From Portulaca oleracea (Eukaryota; Streptophyta; Magnoliopsida; Caryophyllales; Portulacaceae), in NCBI GenBank assembly GCA_029582165.1, contig CM055870.1, positions 5,885,832 through 5,949,831 on the forward strand: a stretch of 64,000 nucleotides of DNA, read 5' to 3'. Numbering within the stretch: position 1 is the stretch's first letter; each line of letters begins with the position of its first letter. Below the pieces are notes generated by a model. It made no database searches, was not told where the DNA came from, and worked only from the letters and a program-made list of their open reading frames with translations. Below are positions 46,801 to 59,950 of the stretch, one piece after another. The position numbers were made by a program, and so were the translations under genes.

Positions 46801-49196
46801 ACTCGATTCCTACTCGTGTGATATATAGAGATGGCTCAGCTTAATTTGTCTTCATGAGTATTCAAATCTTAGGTCTTCAGGTTTTATTCATGTATTGTTC
46901 ATTGTAATGCAGTACTCAAGAAATGTTAGTCAGACACGTTGGATCATTGATGATGAAAGGATGGGTGAATCATCTGTGGAGGTACTACCCGGGTGTACTA
47001 AATATCCCCTTTCTTATGGGATGACGGTTGACTTTGACAAACGAATAGTTGTTAACTTGTTATCTTGTAGGAGATTGCGGGAGGTGGCATTTTTCCATTA
47101 TGCAAGGGGGACAATTACAAGTTCCACGCTGCCGGTAGAGAAGATATAGATGTACTGAACATGTGAGTTGTTGCTTTAACAAGATTAGAGAAATATAGCA
47201 TGTGTTTGACGGGAGTAATTTCAGGTCCGAATGTTAGGCTCAGGCCGACCTTTCCTGCTTGAAATACAAAATCCTCACATCCTACCTTCACAAGTGTCTG
47301 TAAAAGAGATGGAAGGCAAAGTCAATAGCTTGGGAGGCAATTTGGTAAGAGGCTCAACTCATGATGCTTCTACCCTTCACCTTAGTTGAGGCTCTTAGTT
47401 TAAAATTTGTCTTCTGTTTCGGCTTTTCTATATGTTTTACTTTTGCTTTTGCCTCATTTAGCCTGTGGGCCCCCCTCTTCTTTCTCTTCTTCGGTTTCGG
47501 CTTTTCTGACTACTAGAGTACATGAATAGATGTTCTCATTGAGCAAACTTCTTTGTCTTGTCCAGGTAAAGGTGAAAAACCTTAAGGTAGTTGATGATCA
47601 AGTCTGGACTCTGATGCGTGAAGGTGAAGCTGAGAAACAGGTATATCTTGATGACCAATTACAGTTCATAGGTTTTAGTTCAGATGACTCCAAACATAAC
47701 TTAAATCATCAACTTCTGTTCTACTCCATTTTAATAAGTTAATTCAATAATTGTCAATTTTGATTTGCCCTGCCTTTAAAAAAAAAAATTATGCAGAAGC
47801 AATATGCTGCCTTGGTATGGATTTCTCGCCAACTTGAGGACAAGGATTTGGAAACTATATCTTCCATCAAGGATTTGGTGAGTGTTTCTAATGATCGAAT
47901 TTTCATTTGAAAACATGCTTCAAAACCTTGTATGGCCATGCTTGAACATATTGCCCTGTCCCTTACCAATACTGCCAGTCCTATTATGACTAAAATATCT
48001 TTATTTCCTTCATGCCCCATTTCGTGTGTCCTCACATCATGCTAGAGTTTGTTTTAGAATGATATGGTACTATGTTCATAACTTCTACCGTACTTTTACA
48101 CATGCTTTTCACTCACCTTTTGGTGGTTGTGGCAACTAACTAGCATTGCTCCTTTTGTGCTACTTAAACAGAAAATATTACAGAATACCCCAGTAAGGGT
48201 TCTTCATCGTCGAAGTCCTCTAGAACGTGAAAAGATCATTCATTGGTGAGGGAATTTGACAGCGTATTGTGCCCTTTTTCCTATGTTGCATGATGACTGA
48301 TGAGCCTTTTCATTTCTGTATCGTTTGTCACATTTTCCCTTTATCCCTATCGGAGCAGGTTGAAAATTGAAAAGATCGCTGGAAGTGCTCAATATTTTTT
48401 ATTGCATCTCTGTACACAGGTACTGCTCCTAGAGGCCATAATTCTTTGAGTTATTTAACATTGAAGTGGTAATTGGTTGATGCTTATGAATCTTACATCT
48501 CAAGGGAAGGAACAGTTGATTTAGCACAATGTTGAATTCAACCTTAGTCAATGCAATATGTGATCTGTGGCTAGAACTTCTGTCACCATTTTTGTCTCTT
48601 ATATTTTTTCTTCTTTTCAAGTGAAATGCTTCTCTTCACTCTATTTTGAGCAGTATGCTTGGCATTCACAATGCCAAAGGTGTGGCATGTGGAAGTAATT
48701 GATGCAAAGTCATTTGCAAGTTGCAGTTCATCATGAAACTGTTATGTTTGTTTTACTAACAAAACATTTCAATGTAGGCTGGAACTTATATCAAGGAATT
48801 TGTTCATGGGGATCTTGGGCGTACTTACCCAAAGTATGTAGATATTTTCATCTCTTCTTTATGAGCTTTTCATCATTCGGATAATCATTTTACAACTTCC
48901 TTTCTTTCCTTTTCCCTTTTCGTCTCATATTTGCATGCCATTGTGAAATAATTGGCCGTGTTCTTCCACCGTAAAACATCTAGGACAATGTTTACTGCTT
49001 AAAACTTAGATTTCAAACACCAATACTTTGGCCACTGATGTTTTATTCTTGCATGTATGACTCAACTCTATTTCAGCTAACATATATGAACATTATTTTT
49101 GTGTTTGGTTCCAGCCTTGGTTCTATTCTAGGTTGCAGGGCAGAGATTCTCCAGCTTGATGTAACAGATGTGAAAATGGACATCATGGACCTCTAG
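43840..49196 (+). CDS. PUS10: tRNA pseudouridine synthase PUS10
   Basis: Fifteen exons join in frame to 538 residues: 43840-43992, 44465-44808, 45048-45168, 45370-45487, 45950-46062, 46352-46420, 46913-46981, 47071-47151, 47225-47344, 47566-47640, 47797-47877, 48172-48245, 48359-48419, 48778-48833, 49115-49196. PUS10 isomerises uridine to pseudouridine in the T loop of tRNA (positions 54/55). The N-terminal THUMP-like half carries the zinc pairs VCPQC and FCSVC. The catalytic domain has AGREDIDVRMLGSGRP, where the Asp of GRED corresponds to the catalytic Asp of other pseudouridine synthases, and the C-terminal AGTYIKEFVHGDLGRTYPNLG motif. Length is normal. Intron 2 has a GC donor (AG|GCAAGA) and intron 4 probably one too (AG|GCATGT); for intron 4 a GT donor at 45493 with a later acceptor would also keep frame. 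The gene runs toward prolyl oligopeptidase on the other strand. Confidence 0.95.
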
Positions 49197-49910
49197 TTTC
49201 AACATGTCTGATGTGTCTTATTTTTTGGTCTGAAAGTGGAGCAAGTTGCAATAGATGTAGTTTCTTTGGGGTATCAAACCCATTTATGGGTTGATGTCCT
49301 AACAGACTAGTTAGCAAAACAAGATCATTTTTGTTAGATTCATAGATTGTGTTCCTTTTTAACAATTCTCAGAATCAGGAGCAAGGGCAGGTCTTCTAGT
49401 TGATGTAATGTTGAGTGATGATCAAAGTGTAATATACACTGTAAATCAGTTTATCCTAGGAGAATAGTTGTACCTGTTGAGTGCTTTGGCCCTTATATAT
49501 TACATTTCAACAGTTTTGGTGCTATCATAGTGACTAGTGAATCATTCCCCAGCTTCCTGCACATTATAGTATGGGTTTGCCTGTTACTTTGTTCTGGGCC
49601 TTCTTTGCCAAATTAGTATGAATCGAGTTTTTTCATACTCAAATGATAATGGAAATTAAGTAATTAACTTTATTGAGAATTATTACAATTTATTAGGTGC
49701 ATCCGGAGTATGTGCTCCAGATATTATGATTAAAAGCAAAAATGGTGTTATCTATAATTAGTATATCCATAATTTGATATAATTGAAAAAAAAACAATTT
49801 GATTGTAATGTACTAAAGTTAAATACAGCATTAAATTTCATTTACTTCTTTTCCATCTCATCTAGTAGTAGGTGACAAACCATTTTCAAATCCTAAGCCA
49901 ATTAAATTAG
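49197..49910. other. PUS10 3' UTR and intergenic DNA
   Basis: Probable 3' UTR to about 49700, then AT-rich DNA up to the foldback element. No gene seen. Confidence 0.4.
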
Positions 49911-50203
49911 GGTTTTTGGCTCCAAATAATCTATATTTGTGGTGCCTTTATCGAAAATAATCCAAACTGATTTTTTTGCTACTAATAAACTAAACTTTTG
50001 ATCTATTTTCGAACACTAAACTTTTTACCTATTTTTAGCAATCAAAAATCCAAAATTGAGTGCCTAAAATAGATAACAAGTTTAGTGTTCGAAAATAGAT
50101 CAAAAATTTAGTCCACTGATAGCCAAAAAGTCAATTTAAATTATTTTCGGTCAAAACATCAAAAGTAAGGATTATTTGGGGTCAAAAGTGATCCAAACCC
50201 CCC
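49911..50203. mobile_element. Foldback element between PUS10 and POP
   Basis: About 290 bp made of two arms that pair along almost their whole length. Left arm GGCTCCAAATAATCTA pairs with the inverse of GGATTATTTGGGGTC; GATCTATTTTCGAACACTAA occurs in the left arm and its exact inverse in the right arm. Short spacer at about 50035-50060. Non-coding. Confidence 0.82.
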
Positions 50204-50560
50204 TTAAAACTAGGTTCTTTAAATTGCAAAAGAATAAGAGTAAAAATTGTTACATCAAACCCCTTCACAAATCATCCCCCAAACCCAATGTTTCATTCTC
50301 TATGACTACCAAAAAATAGTTTAATTTCACATAATCTTGACAATGGATAAATTTCGATGACAACAGTATGGATAATTTGCAATGTAAAAGGAAAGATCTA
50401 GTTTCTTGAAAATTTGAATGGTGGATGAATGGAATTGAAAATAATGAACAAATCATCCAGTAAACATCCAACTATATTTCTTCAGCAGCATGAAAAGAAA
50501 TGTCATGCGTCAACCCAGCTGAAGAGCAATCATCCTCCGATTCTCACTCAGTCAATTTGT
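50204..50560. other. Probable 3' UTR of POP
   Basis: Lies downstream of the POP stop codon on the minus strand. T-rich on that strand; no other feature recognised. Confidence 0.4.
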
Positions 50561-53500
50561 TCAATCAATCCAAGTGGCATTCAACATTTTAGCCATAAAG
50601 CTATATCTGTCTGCAGCCTCGTCGATCTGGGAAAAGCAGACAAAAAACACACATTAGCAAAACTTCAAACACACTTCCACCTAAAATTGCAAAATATCGA
50701 ATGATGGAACACCAACCATTTTTTGCGTTGGACGTCCAGCTCCATGGCCAGCCTTGCACTCGATCCGACCAATGATTGGATTAGTCTGAGGGCTATTTTC
50801 CAAGCTTGTGCAAAGAACATGTTGCAAAGTCTGCAAGCATGAGTAAATTTTAGTAACAAACTTCTACCTGGGAAAACGCCACTAGTTCAAGGGATTATTT
50901 ACTATCATGGTTCTGAAATCTTTCACCAATTTGGGTCCATATGGGATAATGGGCATGAGATAATATTCCATCATACAAACTGCCAAATGACATAAACAAT
51001 GGGCACACCAAAACACTATTGTGCACAGACCTAGAAAACCTACCCCTATGCCCTATCTCGTTGCCTGACAAACGATTCGAAAGTGAATAAAAGTGAACTC
51101 AAAGCTATACTTAGTAATGATTGGACCCAAAATAAATTGACTCAGAATATGGGCCAAAATAATATGTTAATTGATTTTTTGTTGAAAGCTAATAGAACAA
51201 ACACAAAGTAACCCACCATGAACCCAATTGACTTGAATATTCCATCAACCAGCTCTCTGCCCAATTATTCAATCTGAGCAGAGCTGAACTCAATGTGAAG
51301 TAACTGCTTGCTAGGTCAGTGTACGCCCTTGGAGTTGACTACTCTATTTTTCATGACACCGTAAGTTTAAATATCACAAGTTATAAGGCACGAGGACTTA
51401 CAGCAAGCAACTTCAATGAGTGGAGCGGCACAACACGGTCATCATGATCAGCGGTCAATAACATGGTGGCAGGGTACTGTGAAGAGTTATCATGCGATAG
51501 CTCCCATGGGCGTCGAACATTGTGTACAGGAGAGTACCTTTGGAAAAAAGGTCTAGAAATTAAAAGGGGAAAATAATGAAATCATGCACTAACAATATGG
51601 TTTCTGTAGTCTAAACTACAGCTCTTTGGATGATGAATTGATAATGTTGATGATGCATAGTCCATTCCCATGTAATTTATCATAAATCCAACAAAACTTG
51701 CAATTATCTCTTAAATGAAGCCTAGACTCGAGAGTCGAGTCTACTTATTTCAGTATATATTATGCCTTCCAAGCTAGATTACAATCAAACTTGGTGAAGC
51801 TCTACCTCTGCAATGTTCTAAAATAATATATGCATATAATTAATTGTGTACCTTCTCATGCCATGTGTATGCACATATTTCATAAAAAAGTGCACATGAA
51901 ACAGACAACAGCTCAATGTGCACAATGTGCCCTACTTGATGGCATTCCAGCTATCAAACTACATCTAAGAGGTCTAGGTTATCTGATCCAGCAACATATC
52001 CTCAGAACTCAACTTGAGTTGATATCCTATGAGTACATTTACGCCTTTCTGCCGAAGGATTCTTACACTTTGGTCTTCTAATGTCTTATTCGAGAAGAAG
52101 GGTGGTATTCCAAATAATTTCTGACTAGCACAACGGTTATCAATCAAAGTATCAACTAGCTAATCTATACAACTCAAGGGCAGAACACTAGATCAAATAC
52201 AAAAACATGAATGGCAAGTTGCAGCAGCTGCATGATGCAAATACGCAATAAATTACTACTCAAAGATATCACTACTTACTTTATAAGCCACTGAAATTCT
52301 TCTTCTTTGTCTGAACAACCATAATCTGATGTCCAAGCATGACCTGAAAAGACAAAACTCCTCAGTAAGGAAAAATCTATTAAAGAAAGGGAGGAACCAA
52401 TTTCCAAGAGACTGATCCTTTACCTATGGTAAATTTATGGAACCGGAGCATGTCCATAACACCAACATGGGCCAGAGCACATCCGAAAACATCTGGCCTC
52501 TGTTACAGAAGAATTATGGCGAAGTTAAATAGGTAATCAGCGATAGAGGCAACCATAGGGAGAAAAAAAAGGTTCTGACAACTACCTGATTGATGCAGGC
52601 TCCAACAAGGAGCCCGCCGTTGCTTCCACCTTCAATGCACAACTTTTTTGGTTGGGTATAGCCTTTAGAAATAAGAAACTCAGCAGCAGAGATGAAGTCA
52701 TCAAAGCAGTTCTGCTTCTTTGCAAGGGAACCAGCCTTGTGCCATTCTTCTCCATATTCTCCACCACCACGAATATTTGCAATACAGAAGACAGCATCAA
52801 GATGCTTTAAAAGAACAATACGGCTGACCCCAAAGGATGGAGTAATGCTTATGTTAAATCCACCATAACCATATAACAGACATGGGTGTGATCCATCCAA
52901 ATGAATTCCCTTTCGGGCCACTATGAACATTGGGATCTTGGTACCATCCTTACTGGGTACAAAAACCTGAAAGCAAAGTGGCAAGATGATGAAAACATTT
53001 CATATTATCCCCAGATGATTCTAAAATAACAGGAAATAATCGCTTCATCTTGCCTTATTAGGGCAAGAGTGATTAAGAATGCATGCACTGTCTTACAGCT
53101 AACAAAACAGATCACGAAAAGATAGCAAACATATTTTAACAGCCATTATTCACCCCAAGATCAACTAGGGATAACGGAAAAGATGGAGAGTATATGTTAA
53201 AAGGATAGCATCACTGATTTGGCTCATAGCCCATTCACTCAGGGAATACTCAGATACAATCAAAAATTTATGAGACAAACTCTAAGAACATATTTAGTTA
53301 ACCAATAAAAAGTTCTGATATCACACATTACTCGGGGCAGGTTAAACAGATGCAAATCAACATCAAGAATTAAAGCTCTGCATTCAACGTTACTGCTATT
53401 ACAGTTTATGATCATTTACTTGACCTATAAGTTCTCCTCATCCCAATTCCTCTTTTTCTTCTTTCCTTCCAAAGTTTAGATCTGGCTTTTTTCTACTTGC

Positions 53501-56500
53501 TAATTGCTACACAAATAATCTCAGAGCATGAAACAGAAACAATATAGAACAATAAAAGATAGCATGAAACAATAGGATTGAGACTGCATACCTGATCAAC
53601 CTGAAACTCAGAACGATCAAATTTAGGAACAACAATTTCTCTGAATATCTTCAATTCTGGAGCCTCAGTTTTTAAGTCGCATTCATATATTATGCCTGGG
53701 GATAGAAAGCTCGTGAACTGGAAAAATATTACACTATCTTTCCTCCGTGCAGAGATGCCATCAACAGATCCTATGTCAAGGGGTAAGTGATGCAACAGAG
53801 AACCACTGCCCATGTCTCTGACCTCAAGAACATGTTTCACATCACTCAAGTAACAGACAAGAAGTTTGTTGCCATCAACAGCATAAGCTGACTCAAGCAC
53901 ATCTTTATCAGATTGCGGAATAACATCAGTCCATACGTCGGGGGCAGTCAAGTCGACACAAACTAACTTATATCTGGGAGCGCCTTTGTTAGTCCGGAAA
54001 GTAAATACAGTATCATCATTAGCAACAGCTTCATAAGCAGCCTCAAACTTATCAATAAGTTTTGTGAAAGGAAGCAAGTCTTTCCCTCCACGAAGTCCTT
54101 CAAGACCAATGGGTAGAGTACTCAAATCTAAATAGTAGACTTTATTCCACACTTCACAGCTCTCCGAAGTATATAGAAGAAGATACTGAAAGATCAAAAT
54201 GGAAGACTTCTGATTAGCAACCTTAGAACATTGCATAAAGCCATAAACCATATGTAATAAGAGATCTCAATCCGACAAAATCATTGATAAGATTACTCCC
54301 ATGTACTGACAATGCCAAAGCAGTGTTGTCACTTAAAAACCATGGGGAGGGGGTCTTCATATAGCCAGCATGAAGTGGCTTGAAGCAGTAATTACCTTCC
54401 CATCGTCTGTTACATCAGCTGCAAATGAGTGCTTTGGATTCTCAGGGTCTTTCCAGCACAAGATATCCTCAGATTGATCAGTGCCAAGAAAATGGTAATA
54501 CAACTCCTGGTTAAGGTTAGAATCTGTCTCAGTTCCAGCATCTGATATCTGTCCACTGAACGAGACAAACCAAAGTCCAAGGACATGTGAATACTTTGTT
54601 ACATAAAAATTCAATTCTAACTTTAATGGATAAACAAGTAGAAAGGAAAGTCATGAATCAGCATAAGAGTGTTCCAGTATATTGTTTGCTCCTGATCTTA
54701 AATGGAAAATTGTATTCTCCAATCTTTACTGATTATGCTCAAAGCCAAGCAGAGCACCTTTCACGCATATTAAAAATCTCAGACAAACAAACTGCATTAT
54801 CAACTTCAACTCTCTTAAGCACTGATGTTATTATCCACTACAGGCTCAAAAGTACATAATAGAACTAGCTTAGACTTTACAATGACATAACTCACCTTGG
54901 TGGGGGATAGCGACTGTAGAAGAATCCTTTATTGTCATGTGTCCATGTAATACCACTAAACTTCACCTGCAGCAAAGAAAATATGCAAGAGTCAGGGCAC
55001 TAAAAATTCACCTAGTCTCAAATGTGTTAAGATGTCAGACCTACTAACCCATGAGAGAGTGTCGGGCTCAACAGTCCGGTCATCGATTCTCATCACTTTG
55101 ATAGTCACCCAATCACTGCCACTCTTACTCAAAGCATATCCTAAATATTTCGCATCCTCACTTATTGAATATGTGCTCAAGGCCACAGTTCCATCCTCGC
55201 TAAGCTGGTTAGGATCAAGCAGCACCTCTGGCTTTCCATCCAAACTATCCTGGAAGAAATACATAGAAACAAACTAATGTCACCAGATTCCTTTACAATA
55301 TCAATAGCAGTACAGAAGATTGGCTTCAGAGATAGCTCTTGGGATGAACTGGCAGATGTAGTTGAAAACTTGACCATAAAGAGCCTTAACAATTTCCAGT
55401 TCCTACTTCCCAGGATACATTCCTTTCGACCACAAATGATACCAACAAATTTAAACCCCCCCCCCCCTTTTCTTCTCTCCTCTTCAACCCCTCCCTTAAA
55501 AGGATAGCTACATTGCCTGATTGCCAGACTCAAACGAACATGGTACAGCTCAGCTGTACTTGGGCCGAAGAGGTTAGGACTTACAACTATATCAAGCTAA
55601 AGTCAGTAGGGTCCCCCTTGACGATACTAGTAAGATTTAAACCATACTCCAAACACATTGGGTTTTATGCCCAAAGCAAGGAGCTCAACAGCTCTGATGG
55701 ATGTCCCTGTAACCAACACAACCAGTAGCAAACCAAACAGGACAACCATGGTGGCAACTCTTTTCCACAATGTCAGGTAAGTAAGGTTGTATGCATGTTG
55801 TGCAAATTCAAAGCCCTTTTCTGACTAGGTAACCAAACAGCACTTAGACACCACCTTTCGAAAACATCCAAACTATTACATTAGTGTCAATGTTAACATA
55901 AACCAGCCATCTTTGAAAGGTATCCCTCCCCCTAAAAATTCAATGCTCTGGAGTAGCAATCAACATAACCTCCAAACTGTCACAAAATAGGCTTTGGAGG
56001 GCATTGTTGCAAAACTTATTAATTTTGATTTATGTGTACCATTAGCTGTTCATTTCAAATTTCAGATATTTGCTACATGCCAATAATCGTCCTTTATCAT
56101 CAAACCAAACCTAATCTAGAAGCATTAATCTAAACTCTCAACAGCATAACACCCATAGCTCAATTCTGAATTCGCCATAGTGCAACCAAAAACCATCACA
56201 TTCACCATATAATCCTAAAACAAGTTCAACAATCAGTCCAATCACAATCCAGCTATCAACTAAACCATCATCACCAAATGCACCAGAAAACTGAACACTT
56301 TACCTGAACATAGAGCACATTCTGCGCTTGAAGTCCAGTGTTATGGAAGTAGAAATACTTATCCCCACGCTTAAACGGCGCATAATAACGCGGATAATCG
56401 AAAAGCTCCGTGATCTTCTCCTTCAACTTATCTCTAGTCTCGCATTCCGCCATGACAGAGTTGGTAAGCTTGACTTGACTCTCGACAAAGGCCTTGGTCT

Positions 56501-56744
56501 CTTCAGAATCCGGATCTTCAAGCCTAAATCAACAACAACAACAACATCAATCTCAATTCCACCACAACTCGATCAAATCAATCGAAAACTCATCGAATCA
56601 AAGATACAAACACTAAACAGTAAACACACATAATACATACCATCGGTAAGGGTCAGGAACTTTGACGCCGAAGTAATCATCGACGACAGATTCATCACGG
56701 CGAACAGGAGGATACTGCAAGGGACTGGTGAGAGCGGATGCCAT
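50561..56744 (-). CDS. POP: Prolyl oligopeptidase (prolyl endopeptidase)
   Basis: Twelve exons on the minus strand, in transcription order: 56641-56744, 56304-56523, 55049-55249, 54896-54966, 54396-54555, 53592-54185, 52586-52966, 52424-52499, 52280-52343, 51402-51537, 50717-50830, 50561-50626; 728 residues from the ATG at 56744. The enzyme cuts short peptides after proline and belongs to serine peptidase family S9A. It starts with the usual [21 protein letters not shown], continues through the seven-bladed propeller, and ends in the alpha/beta hydrolase domain: GGSNGG holds the catalytic Ser, DHDDRVVP the Asp, KAGHGAG the His, and [13 protein letters not shown] is the oxyanion-side loop. All junctions are GT-AG and keep phase. 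The same frame stays open upstream to an ATG at 57041, adding 99 residues. Expression from this strand converges with PUS10. Confidence 0.96.
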
Positions 56745-57041
56745 GGGAGGAGAAGATGAGGTGGAGAAGGATGAAGAAAGGGAAGAGAGAAAAGGGATGA
56801 AGAAGGGAGAGTTGTTTGAAAATGAAGTGTTAAACCTGGGGAGGTGGTGGTGTATATTATAAAGGGGTAAACGAGGAAGATAGTTGACGTGTTTGGAAAG
56901 AGGTCTTATTGAACAAGTAGAGAGGAAGAGTGCTCGGGGCCGGGAAATGCAGCTGGTGGTGTTTTTGGTGGTGGGGAATTGAACTTTGGGGCAGCAACAA
57001 ACGGGCCGTATTCTGAATGACTTCATCGCTACAATCGGCAT
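56745..57041 (-). other. In-frame N-terminal extension of POP (possible transit peptide)
   Basis: From ATG 57041 the POP frame continues without stop into the normal start. The 99 extra residues are rich in Ser, Arg, Pro and Phe and nearly free of acidic residues (begins MPIVAMKSFRIRPVCC; later SPFFIPFLSSLSSSFSTSSS), like a plastid or mitochondrial targeting peptide. A TATA-like box inside this stretch (56852-56864) would give a shorter message without it. Which start is used cannot be settled from sequence alone. Confidence 0.5.
56852..56864 (-). promoter_or_regulatory. TATA-like box for a short POP transcript
   Basis: On the minus strand CTTTATAATATAC lies about 110 bp upstream of the ATG at 56744. 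It falls inside the long open frame, so it would separate a short cytosolic form from the extended one. Tentative. Confidence 0.35.
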
Positions 57042-57479
57042 TCTTCGGATTGTTTGGGAGAGTGAATAGTCAAGATTGGAGTATGAAAACCAACACCTCC
57101 CTCATTGTTCTTGCCTTTTTGCAAGTGTGACAAAAATGCAATGGCCTAATTAGGTCATGTTGTTTAGAATGGTAAGTTAGATCTATTAAATTTATTTAAT
57201 TTTACTTTACCTTGTCTTACCCGATTTCCTAGAACAATGTTTAAATCAAAGTCAAAACTTTAATAGTAAAATACTTTTACCCTACCATTAACTTGTCTAC
57301 CACAAAATTTTATCTTTGCCTTTCCTTTCTTTGCTTTATCTTATCAAATCTAACTTGATCCCACTTTTTTATAGAACAGGACCTTAAGAAATTTTTCAAC
57401 AAGCATTTGGGAAAATTTTGGGGAAAAAATTTATGCTTTTGTTCTAACTTAAATAGGTTCAAATGTTCAATTTGTGATC
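57042..57479. other. POP upstream region
   Basis: AT-rich DNA to the left border of the broken copia. The words GGTCATGTTGTTTAGAATGG (57152-57171) and TTTTTTATAGAACAGGACC (57365-57383) are inverted and could mark an eroded MITE of the GTTCTTT family. No gene seen. Confidence 0.4.
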
Positions 57480-59950
57480 GATTTCGGTGAAATATCAAAT
57501 TCCTCAACAAACTCTACATTCCATTATAACCATCAGTCATTAGTATCGTCGTGTTTAGCATTTGTGTCTTTCTCTTCTGTATTTACTATTATGATTTTTT
57601 TTGAGAAAATTTACTATTATGATTTACTATTATCAATAATACAATTCAACTTCTCTCTTTCATCTTTTCTTATGGTAACAGAGCGTCAAGGTTTGCGTCC
57701 GAAGCTTTCTGAATTTTGTTGATTTTCTAGCAAGATTTGCATTTACTGGCCGCAAATTTTGGCTTCTTTCTCTCACATCCAATTAGAGATTTGATCAACT
57801 CATACTTTGAATTGAAAATTCTTCAGTTTTATCAAGAATGGTTACTGAAGATTCATCAAGAACGTGGTCTAATAAATTTAGAATCTGATCAAATGAAGAT
57901 CATTACAACAACTTCCACTCCACTTGCAAGGCTTGGATCATCCAGGTCTGCATATTGTGAACATTAAATTGAAGGGCACAAATTTTCAGAAATATGGAAG
58001 ATCAATCAAAATTGCCTTGAAAACCAAACTAAAGCTTGGATCATCACATGAAATTGAAGGGCACCCTCGTGAGATCTCCTTTTTTTCTATTCCACTTTGA
58101 AAGTTTTTATTATGAGATTGTAATTTCGTTATATCTCGTTACCCTTCCTTTGAGATATGTTTATTCCCGTTTGAGATCTTTCCTTCTTGATCTCATTGTA
58201 TTATATAGCCGTTTGGGATACCCTTTGTAATCTACTCTCGTTGTGCTATAACCGCTTGAGATCTTTCCTTATTGATCACGTTGTGTTATATATACAACCG
58301 TCTGGGGATACCCCTTCTAATCTCTCCATTATAGTGGATTTTATCTTGCCTCCCGTGGTTTTTTTCCGATTTGAGTTTCCACGTAAAAATCTTGTCTTCA
58401 TCACCATTACATTGATCTTGTTTATTTTCTCTCATTACCTACATCCCTAAATTAATGATCTTGTTCGCTTCTGTTGCATCATTAAATCTGTTCAATATGG
58501 ATTTAATTCCTTACAAGATGTCTTGTATCCGAATTTTGATCCTAACATATGGCAATCACTTTGGCTTCTTAATTGCATGATTTCTGAAATTGTTGAATCT
58601 TTCTTATATATGAACACTGCTCAAGAATTGTGGATAGAGCTTTAATGAACAAGAAATTACAAGCTTTAGAGCAGAATGGAATACAGTCTCACTACTCCAC
58701 CTCCTAACGAAAAAGGGGTCTACAAACTCAAATTTAGGCCAGATGTAAGTATTGAAAGACACAAAGTCATATTTGTCATCAGAGGTTTTGAGCAAGTTAA
58801 AAACAAGGATTGTAAGCATATTTTCTCTTTGGATGCAAAACTTATTGTTGTAAGAATCTCCATAGCTATGGCAACTATCAAAGCGTGGTCACTGCATCAG
58901 CTAGATATTGATAAATGTCTTTCTCATGGTTTTCTTGATGAAGAAGTATATATACTACCTCCTAAAGGGTATGATAAAGCTTCATCAAAACAAATTTGAA
59001 AAATTGAAAAATTCTTTATGGTCTCAAGCAAGCACCCAAGCAACGGAATTCATAATTAAGCAAATTCCTCAAGAAAGCTGGTTTTGTTCAATTAAAACAT
59101 GATTATTCTCAATTTACTCGTGAAAAGGGCAAGGAGCTCGAGGAACCAGAGAAATACAAAAGAGTTGTTGGTCGCTTGCTATACCTGACATTAACTAGAC
59201 GAAATATCGCTTCTCCTTTCAACATTTATGCCAATTCTTATAAGCACCAAGGGAGCCACGCTATGAAGCTGCTATACATATCCTAAGCTATCCCAAAGGA
59301 ACCATAAATCGTGGCACTCTTCTTCTTAACAGATTCTAACCTAAATATCAATGTTTTTTGTGATGCGGATTGGGGGAGCTGTCTAATGACAAGTAGATCT
59401 TTGACATGTTATGTTATCTTCTTAGGCAACTGCTTAGTTTCATGGAAAACAAAGAAGCAAAGTGGCCAAGTCATCCGCAAAAGTTGCGTATAGAGCAATG
59501 TCTACAACTACTTCTGAATTAGCTATAGTGTTGATAGTAAATTTGGTTCAAGATTCGAAGCTTACACTAGAACTATCAGTCACTTTACATTGTGACAATA
59601 CAAAAGTTATGTACATAGCTGAAAATCCAGTGTTTTATGAAAGAACAAGACATATTAATATTGATTGTCATTATATTTGAGATAAGTAGGTTGAAGATTT
59701 CCTTCAGACTTCATATCTTGCATCTAAGGAACAATTGGTAGAGCTCATGACAAAAGTGTCGAGGTGTATTGCCAGCTCATCAAGATCGCACGACAAACTC
59801 TACCTTAGGCTGCAACCATCAACCACTAGTATTGCCTTGTGTATAAATAACACATATGTCTTTCTATCTTGCATGCATTCTTTCTTATTGATTATTATCT
59901 CTTTCATTTTTTCTCAATTGCAACCTGATTTTAAAATTAGATAATGTATT
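57480..59950 (+). mobile_element. Scrambled, decayed Ty1/copia retroelement
   Basis: Pieces in element order: a primer binding site variant TGGTAACAGAGC (57673-57684); gag start (about 57915-58045, GLHIVNIKLKGTNFQKYG); an LTR-like stretch (about 58055-58440, with CCCGTGGTTTTTTTCCG and TTTCCACGTAAAAATCTTG) that splits gag; more gag (58457-58642, IWQSLWLLNCMISEIVESFL); reverse transcriptase (about 58700-59100, SIERHKVIFVIRGFEQVKNK, LHQLDIDKCLSHGFLDEEVY); RNase H (about 59462-59780, LHCDNTKVMYIAENPVFYER). Protease, integrase and most of the RT are missing, and many stops and frameshifts are present. It is much older than the copia in ECH2. Confidence 0.82.

Noticed and set aside
47152..47162. 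PUS10 exon 8 ending at the GTGAGT donor at 47163
   Set aside because: That donor leads to a stop in exon 9. The GTACTG donor after 47151 gives EDIDVRMLGSGRP, the conserved catalytic segment.
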